64,000 bases of DNA from Archegozetes longisetosus (lineage: Eukaryota > Arthropoda > Arachnida > Sarcoptiformes > Trhypochthoniidae), in assembly GCA_018873245.2 (NCBI GenBank), contig JAEMBT020000009.1, positions 11,071,112 through 11,135,111 on the forward strand. Reading direction: 5' to 3'. The position numbers and the translations under genes were made by a program. Numbering within the stretch: position 1 is the first letter of the stretch; each line of letters starts with the position of its first letter. Positions 57,406 to 64,000 of the stretch are shown piece after piece. The notes below the pieces were generated by a model. That model was not told the DNA's origin. It searched no databases and saw only the letters and a list, made by a program, of their open reading frames with translations.

Positions 57406-58835
57406 TTAAAGAAGAATATAATAGGTGAGCATCATTATAGCTATTACACTAAATATCAGAATATATATTCTATTGATTAACAAATTAATTGATCTGGCAC
57501 TACTCTTATGACTGTAGTATATTCTACTATGCTTTGATATCTTGAAGAACGTATTATTCCATTTGTAAGAAAGAATACACCTATAATTTCCAGCAGAATC
57601 TTCAGTCGCATCTTTTACTCTCAATATTCCTCTACTAATCGGTTCCGTTATAGCAATGCCAGGAATATTGTTTATACTTGGTTCTAAATGAAAATTCGTT
57701 TTTAACCTTTAAATAAAAAATCAAATACTTTGAAAAATCTCTGAAGGAATACCTTGACTTTTGTTATTAAATCTATAAAATGTTTGATCGTCTTTAGAGA
57801 GACTTAGATAATCAAAATAATTATCAGTTAACAGTTTAGTAGTGCAATTAAGCAGAAAGTCATCATTTAGTTTGATTGAAGTATTTGTATTGAAACTGAG
57901 AGAGGGTGGCATAGTTATAGTTTGATTTGGAGCTGAAATATTAATCCACGTATTGCCTAACTGTAAAGCAATTTTGCAGCTATAATTTCCAATTGAAAGA
58001 TCTGTTGATTCGTCTATTCTAATCACTGATGAATCACTGAAACGTCTAATTTGCTTAGAATCGACTCCAACCACAGAAAGTGTTTGATTTATACCTCCTT
58101 AGAAAACATTTAATCATTTATTAGATGCTCTGTTTATGCAAAAAGAATTTTATGAGCTATCTTTATGACTTAAGTCATACTCCATACTAAATTAAGCCAT
58201 TATTTAATATTTACTTTGACTGTTAAATCTATAAAATTCTTGATTGTCTTTAGAGAGAACTGTAAAATAATCATTGTTTGTCCAATTAGTCGAACAGTTA
58301 ACCCAAAAGTTATCTCCTATTTTCACTCTTTCATTGACCCGTAAATTAATTTTTGCTGGGCCAGTATCTAGAAAATTAATTTTCCGTATTCCTGAAGTTA
58401 TGTTTTCTGAAGTATTGTTGTTTACTTCAATTGAGATTAAACACTCGTAATTTCCGGCAGTTTCATTGTATGCGCCACTGACTACTACAAGCCCTTGATT
58501 CTGAAACCAAGCACTATCAATTCCAGCAACTGGTTTTACATATACTTAAGAAAAAATTAGATGAAATTGTAAAATAAGTATCTGATTCTGAAACTTTGAA
58601 GAGCTCTTAGTGACTTACTTTCATTTTCAGCTTGGTAATATGTATAAAATCCGACGTCATCCTTAAATATTACTACATATCTCAAAGATTCATTATTTGA
58701 GAGACTATGCGAACAATTTAATGGAAATGTCTCTCCTTGATGTATCCAATCTGGAGGATCGAAAGTTATGCGAGCACATTTACTCAAGTAGATTAAACTG
58801 AATATAAATATAATTTTTATAAATAAGTTATCCAT
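57406..58835 (-). CDS. Membrane protein with three Ig-like domains
   Basis: Four minus-strand exons fit together: 58619-58835, 58215-58544, 57729-58097 and 57406-57683, all joined in phase 1, giving 397 residues. The start MDNLFIKIIFIFSLIYLSKC is a clear signal peptide. Three Ig domains follow, with cysteine pairs LNCSHS/GNYEC, WVNCSTN/GNYSC and LLNCTTK/GNYRC. Each second cysteine lies in the usual D/E-x-A/S-G-N-Y-x-C context (ETAGNYEC, EDSAGNYRC). The end is a transmembrane helix (IYILIFSVIAIMMLTYYILL) with no cytoplasmic tail. Every intron falls inside an Ig domain, between the paired cysteines, so each middle exon carries the end of one domain and the start of the next. Several positions (SKDNQEFYRFN, SKDDQTFYRFN) are repeated between domains. 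Exon 2 contains no methionine and is easily missed. A cell-surface recognition or adhesion role is a family inference. Confidence 0.85.
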
Positions 58836-58949
58836 TTTAGGGAAAGTCCAACAGATAACTGAGCACTCTTTCAATTTAGAAAACACATTTATGAAATAAG
58901 TTGTTTTATCAGAGAATTTTATCAAAGATAAGCAAATAACTAAATGCAA

Positions 58950-59559
58950 AAAACTATTGTTTGAACGAAATTGATATAATACGTGTGCATATTTTTTATG
59001 TATACGTAAAGTAGAAGTGTCAACACCTTCAAATTTAAAGTCCCGTACTGTCCCAAAGTTTTCATTATGTAATCATGTCCTGTCCTGTAGTAATCTTATT
59101 GACATTACTAGTGCTATACATAGTTTCAGTGCTATACATGAAAGAATGTATTGTTCAGATAGTTGTTAAAACATAGGTATCTTGTCTGGCAAAGTCACAA
59201 AAGTTTTATGACACAAATATTTTTGTTAAAACTAGAGTCATAATATTAATTATAAATATGAATTTGAAAAAATAAATTCAATTTATTCTTCATTTAAATA
59301 GTAAATATTTTTAATTATTTATATTTTTGAAGTAAATATAATATATAAAATATTTAGACACAATGAAAACACTGAATCAGTGCTTCAAAACTAATCCAAT
59401 ATTACTTGAGTTTAACTTATCGCTCCATTTTTTTGATACTATTGTAATCTTTATAGCCACACTTTTAATAAGCAGATCGAGTCCTTTCATTTATTATCGT
59501 ATAGTTTAATTCTTGTTGCTAGGTTTAATTTACCGAGAGATTATTGTATACTCTTATTC
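58950..59559. other. Spacer, nothing recognised
   Basis: Between the Ig gene and the dispersed repeat. A cctgtcctgtcctg-like patch at about 59085 recalls the ends of the hAT remnant at 1938, but no full end is present. Confidence 0.35.
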
Positions 59560-60070
59560 TGTTCTGAACGGCGCCGTCCGTATGAGTATTCCACTTTATG
59601 ATATACACATCATTTCGTTATATACTCTCTTATGTTTTTCTTCGTCTAATATAATATTGTTTGCAAATGAACTACACTTTTCAAAGATTCTGTCTCAACA
59701 GCACAACCGATATCAAGCGATGTATTTCCCAAACCAAATGTAATGCCCTCACTTGATGTGAACTGAGATATTCATACTCTAATTACCTGTAATTATCATT
59801 TGTTTTAGAAAAGTGGACCTAAGTTTCCAGTGAAGTGCAGTTCAATCTAGTTTTAATTCACTTTGTTCAAAACATATTCCCTCCAACTCAACTCTGGCTT
59901 TAAATGTGAAGACAGTGCGTGCAACAATTAATCAGAAACTAAAGTTTGGAAAATTCAAAGAGAGATGAGTAAACTTTGAACGATTGATTTGCGAGTTGAA
60001 TTGAATTGAGAAATGTGGGAGAATTATTGGAAAATTTGATTCATGAAAAGGTTGACAAGGGAAGGTACTA
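59560..60070. repeat. Dispersed repeat of about 550 bases, copy 2
   Basis: It aligns with 20775-21330. It lies directly downstream of the IR gene. No coding frame survives in both copies. Confidence 0.6.
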
Positions 60071-60344
60071 TTTAATAGTTTCACGTTCATTCAATAAATG
60101 CTAACTTTTATATGTAAGCTATTCCCAACAATTACAGGAGAAATCTTCAGTAAAGTACACATAAATCGTTACTAAATTGTATTTGATCCTTTAACTAACA
60201 TTTATTGGATAATTTTCAAGCGAAATACCAGTAATTATTTTTGTCTTAATATTTGATTATTCATCGAATCGAGCCATTTGAAAGATCCTTGTTCTACCAA
60301 TTAATGAAGCCATAATTTGATAAGATTTCAGAAACAATAGTGTT

Positions 60345-62774
60345 TTACACATATTTTTTAATCTTTTTTAATGAAATTAATTTTTCTACAATCAAAGTAA
60401 AAGAAGCTATACTTAAACCTATAGAAAAAATGTAAATAGCAACCGATAGATGTTTTAATTTAATTTCATCCTCTATTTCAGTGACTATGTTTTGTATATC
60501 AATCTTTGAAGAATTTCGAGTTGAATGTTCTGTTAAGACTGCATCGATTGCAGTGTTAGTCCAACTTATGAAATGTCCAGTATGTTGTAATATCAAAAGT
60601 CTGTTATTAAACCAATTAAATTCAGAGCTCTTTAACTCAAATTACTATTTAGGAAAGAATTGTGTGAACAAAATAAAACACATACTTATTTACATAGCAT
60701 TCAAACATTGTATTCAACTGTACTGTAGTTATAGGTTATCCACAGTTTTAATAATTAACGCTTTGATTAGTCATTCAATAATCAAATATTAGTTTGTATT
60801 TTTCTCAAAGCTTTTCTATTGACTAAATCGGTTGATAGTTAAGATTTTTAAAGATTTGATCAGATTTTTTGTCAATGCTATAAATTTTTTGTGATGTTGT
60901 GTAGTCAATCACTCGTTATCAATGCATTAGATATAAGTACAGCTTGTTTCCCTGAAAAGTCCGAAGATGATGATTAAGGAGTAGTTTTTTGGGGGCAAAG
61001 TATAAAATTGATAGAAAAATTAGGCGACAATAATTTATTAAATCAACAACTTTCATATGACTATTGTTAATAAAAATCTTTGTTAACAATGTAATTGATA
61101 AACACTTGTAATAAAAGTCTTTAAGTTAATAAACTATAAACAAATAAATTAAATTTTATTATTTGATAATCCCTTGATTTTCATTTCCATGTATGACCTA
61201 TAGTTCTGGACTTAAGCATACTTCAAGGAAACATGTTATACATATCTATAAATTTTGTTCAGACAATTATTTCTTTAACATGTCTATAAAACGAATAAAT
61301 TTTCTGACTTACACTTTATTAAAATGTTCGGTAATGAATGAATTTTTGGGTAATGCTATACCAAGTATATCGAGAAATATGGAGGTTTCTTGATTTGATA
61401 ACAACTTAAAATTTTGTTGGCCAAACAGCTTCTGTACAGTTTTCAAACGCAACTCTGTACCAATACTGACGAGATTTTTAGCAGAAGTTAGCATTAACTC
61501 AATAGCAGTAAACATTGGAAACTTTTCCAAAGCATCACTAATTGATCGAATGTTACTTTTCCTCTAGAAAACAAATCATTAATTTAGAGAAGCATTAGTT
61601 ACTTAGTGTACACTTATGAACTCTACAGAATGCGACAGCAACTAGAACAGACCGTTATGTCAATCTCACTGTGATGTGCATGATTCTCGTTGCCAAATTT
61701 GATTTTAGATCTGCTTCGATTACTATAATGAATATTCTATAAGTTTGTTAATATTCAATGTTTAATGATCTGATGGGAATCATCCCATCTTTTCTGGTTG
61801 CTATCGCCAATTATCAAGTTTATAGCGTAAAAGTGACCAAAAGCATATAATTTACTAACAATAATATGTGCAGCCATAGGAGATTCAGCCCAAATACAAA
61901 CTCTCAGTTTATTATCATCGACTTCTTTAACTAATTGTTCTATAGATTCAATTCTATAAACTTCTTGCATAGTTGTCATCATATTAAGTAAATAAGTGGT
62001 ATAAGTGACCCATAGTATAATGGAAGCAAACTTCCAAACAGTACTATATAGTCTCAACTTAGTTGAACCTGAACCTGATAAATGATAATCAAATGATATT
62101 TTGGTATTAAGAAATATTAATTAAATAGAAAATCAGACTTTTGAGTAGAAATGATTCGATAGGTATCCAATAGACTTCAAAAAGATGAGAATAACAATTA
62201 ACAGTTGATTTAGTGGAAGTGAGAATTAAACTGATATGAATTAGGAAGGATGATAAAACGAAAGTAGTCATCATAGCAACCCAAACACTTATATCGAATG
62301 GTTTTAATATAGCCATTTGAGATAATTTCAAGTTGTTTCTAGTTAGGAAAGTGACTGGACTGTATAAATAAGGTGTTGTAAAGTCTACAACAGTTGATCT
62401 TTCATCATTTAGAGATAAATCTCCTAAAGCTATATCTGCTCTACCATATATCACATCACCAACCATTCCAGTCCACGTCCCATTTGGTAACTTATTTCCC
62501 CACATATTATTTGCGTAAATTGAACTCCACGTGAAGTTAAAATATTGCGATAAAGTCGAGATTAGTTTGAAATCAATTCCATTTGTAATACGATGGTTAT
62601 GAAAATTGCAATTTCGATTACAATCATAAGCTTTATCAATAGGTTGAGTGTAAAAATAAGGCACACGCTATTTGAGGAAATGTGTCTGTTACATACAAAT
62701 ACTATAATCTTTTTATAACTTACGGGATAATTAGCTGATACAACTAAATGTTGACCGTGAAAATCAAGCTTCAT
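60345..62774 (-). CDS. Ionotropic receptor (IR), five exons
   Basis: Proposed minus-strand exons are 62724-62774, 62139-62667, 61860-62074, 61313-61563 and 60345-60627, giving 442 residues in one frame. The product is a variant ionotropic glutamate receptor, a sensory ligand-gated channel subunit. Exon 1 gives FHGQHLVVSANYP, the first strand of the ligand-binding lobe. Exon 2 has lobe S1 with GRADIALGDLSLNDERSTVV, whose arginine aligns with the ligand-binding arginine of the family, and the first helix (ISVWVAMMTTFVLSSFLIHI). Exon 3 holds the pore-following helix (WKFASIILWVTYTTYLLNMM), exon 4 lobe S2 (SDALEKFPMFTAIEL to ALPKNSFITEHFN) and exon 5 the last helix (VAIYIFSIGLSIASFTLIVE). Donors and acceptors match in phase; the exon 3 end (GTTAGT) and exon 5 start are the least certain. 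There is no long N-terminal domain, as in divergent IRs. Two partial copies lie at 55390-56560 and 45655-48280. Confidence 0.82.
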
Positions 62775-62795
62775 CTTAACGAATTCTGAAACCAA

Positions 62796-63145
62796 TCTGA
62801 ATCCGCTTTCAAACTTTCAGTTTCGATGAAATTCTATTCATTTATTTATACGTGAATCAATACTTAATAATGATAATAGTTTAATAAAGAGAAAGATAAC
62901 TTTTTCTGCATAACAACAACATGCATGTTATGTAATGAATATGTAATATTTATTGACATAACAAGGAAATGTTAAGAAATTTCATCATACTCGACTTAGT
63001 AAACATTAAACTTTACTCAAATTAAATTTTTCTTTACAAATTTATTCCATACATTTAAAGAAATTTCAATTAAGTTCTGTGATGCAAAAAAATTTTGAAT
63101 CTTAGAGATTTTTATTGACATAAATTTCAAGTTTAAGAAAATTTA
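62796..63145. other. Upstream region of the IR gene
   Basis: AT-rich, with no frame. It should contain the IR promoter on the minus strand; I see no motif distinct enough to mark. Confidence 0.35.
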
Positions 63146-63375
63146 ACCACGAAGCCAGGAGGCCAAGGAGGGCAAACTCCTTCAACTTCTATAAATATTA
63201 AAAAATCATTTAAATGTATTTTTCATATAGAAATTAAATTTAACTAATTAAAAATAAAAATTATGGTTAACAGACAATCGCCACGATGAAAACTTTGATC
63301 TAGCTGAATTTAACACAAGGCATAACCTAACCTACTTTTGCCCCCTGGCTCGAAATTTTCTGGCTTCATCACTCA
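63146..63375. mobile_element. Degraded MITE related to TTF-type hAT ends
   Basis: The left end, cacgaagccaggaggccaag with a later gggcaa, and the reverse complement of the right end, gatgaagccagaaaatttcg with a later gggggcaaa, are inverted and recall the CCGTAGCCAGC...GGGGGG ends of the element at 38429-41215. No exact target duplication is seen, so the assignment is tentative. Confidence 0.45.
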
Positions 63376-63787
63376 AATTCATTTAGTAGTACAGAGGAAC
63401 TTTGTTATAACAAATACAATTGAGAGCTTGTTTACTGTTTTTCTACAATAGAAGCGTACTCTATATAAGTTGATATTGATTTCTCTTTAAGTTTTATAAA
63501 CAGATGTCATATACTTAGGCGTGAAAAAAGTAGAGGTTACCGGCCAATCTTGACCTAAACTTCAGAGCAATTTTCAGTTTAAACTTGGGTTGATTTATTT
63601 GAAATTAGGTTTATACAAAATTTTACAAAAGTCTTGGTTGTTATTAAAAATTTCTTCTATATAATAAGATAGTATTTTTTGATTGAATTTTTAGTCACAT
63701 TTTAACATTTCATAAATAATAAAGAATAAAAAACATCTATATGGAATATTTAGCGTAAACAGGCAACAATTTTAAAATTTTTAACAG
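63376..63787. other. Spacer or intron, nothing recognised
   Basis: AT-rich with no frame. As the exon at 63788 begins at a splice acceptor, this is probably intron of that gene. Confidence 0.35.
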
Positions 63788-63883
63788 ACACATGTTTGTA
63801 CAAAAGGATTTGCAGCTTTTCCGGTTCACGCCGAAAGTGTGACTCTCTACGATCTTTTTCAGTTTTTCGCAATACCTCATACT
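63788..63883 (+). CDS. Single internal exon of an unrecognised host gene
   Basis: The 96-base exon is bounded by an acceptor (tttttaacag) and a strong donor (GTAAGTATAC), and stays open in phase 0 for 32 codons: THVCTKGFAAFPVHAESVTL followed by YDLFQFFAIPHT. The following 117-base intron would end with tttgcag exactly at the last base of the window, so the next exon starts just outside. The sequence is distinctly less AT-rich than its surroundings, as expected of a conserved exon. I do not recognise the protein. Earlier exons are not found in the window, and the first methionine codon inside is out of frame, so the gene must begin upstream across a long intron or have an exon I could not see. 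Confidence 0.6.
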
Positions 63884-64000
63884 GTAAGTATACTTAAGAA
63901 AATTGAATTACAAAACAGTACTCAAACTAAAGATACTAAAGAATCTGAGTGTGATATCAATAATAGACTTTTGACTGTATTACCATAAACTCATTTGCAG

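Overview
The window looks like AT-rich nuclear DNA of an arthropod, most likely a mite or another chelicerate. The evidence is gustatory-receptor-like 7TM genes with two tiny C-terminal exons, an ionotropic receptor (IR) gene, secreted chitin-binding (CBM14) proteins, introns of about 45-700 bases, and a very high density of cut-and-paste DNA transposons. The taxon is an inference; no ribosomal or mitochondrial marker is present.

Host genes are few. Two paralogous gustatory-receptor-like genes (3154-4509 and 50664-52023, minus) share the same three-exon structure. A gene for a membrane protein with three Ig domains (57406-58835, minus) has a decayed partial copy at 737-1317. One apparently complete five-exon IR gene (60345-62774, minus) has two broken 3' copies, at 55390-56560 and 45655-48280. 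Three paralogs of a secreted CBM14 protein occur: 33948-34823 is intact with two domains, 25220-26143 is cut to one domain but carries an expanded 14-residue repeat, and 8466-9310 is decaying. A single exon of an unrecognised plus-strand gene lies at 63788-63883, and the window ends at its next splice acceptor. An unrecognised ORF at 38117 is interrupted by a transposon.

The remaining sequence is layers of mobile DNA. At least seven hAT families are present, most with exact 8-bp target duplications. They are the element at 9703-12276, 13595-15733 with three short relatives, 16635-19586, the TTF/ZMYM-type element at 38429-41215, a relic at 1938-2494, the short element inside each CBM14 block, and nested elements at 30732-31951. 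There are Tc1/mariner elements (5163-5752, 53171-54438), a DDE element with roughly 100-base inverted ends and a 3-bp TGA target duplication (46390-48006), several TA-flanked MITEs, large foldback palindromes (28040-28830, 36670-37520, 15870-16260) and one solo-LTR-like fossil.

The middle of the window (about 22.9-30.3 kb and 32.9-42.0 kb) is a pair of same-orientation segmental duplications carrying CBM14 genes. A third inverted CBM14 copy lies at 7.5-9.7 kb, and another inverted piece lies at 16.4-20.1 kb. Because these blocks are paralogous, several insertions have an unfilled counterpart elsewhere in the window, which fixes element ends and order of events directly. The left edge (0.7-6 kb, Ig remnant plus receptor 1) is related in the same way to 50-59 kb. 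The overall picture is a fast-turnover chemosensory and secreted-protein neighbourhood copied repeatedly and continually reworked by transposons.
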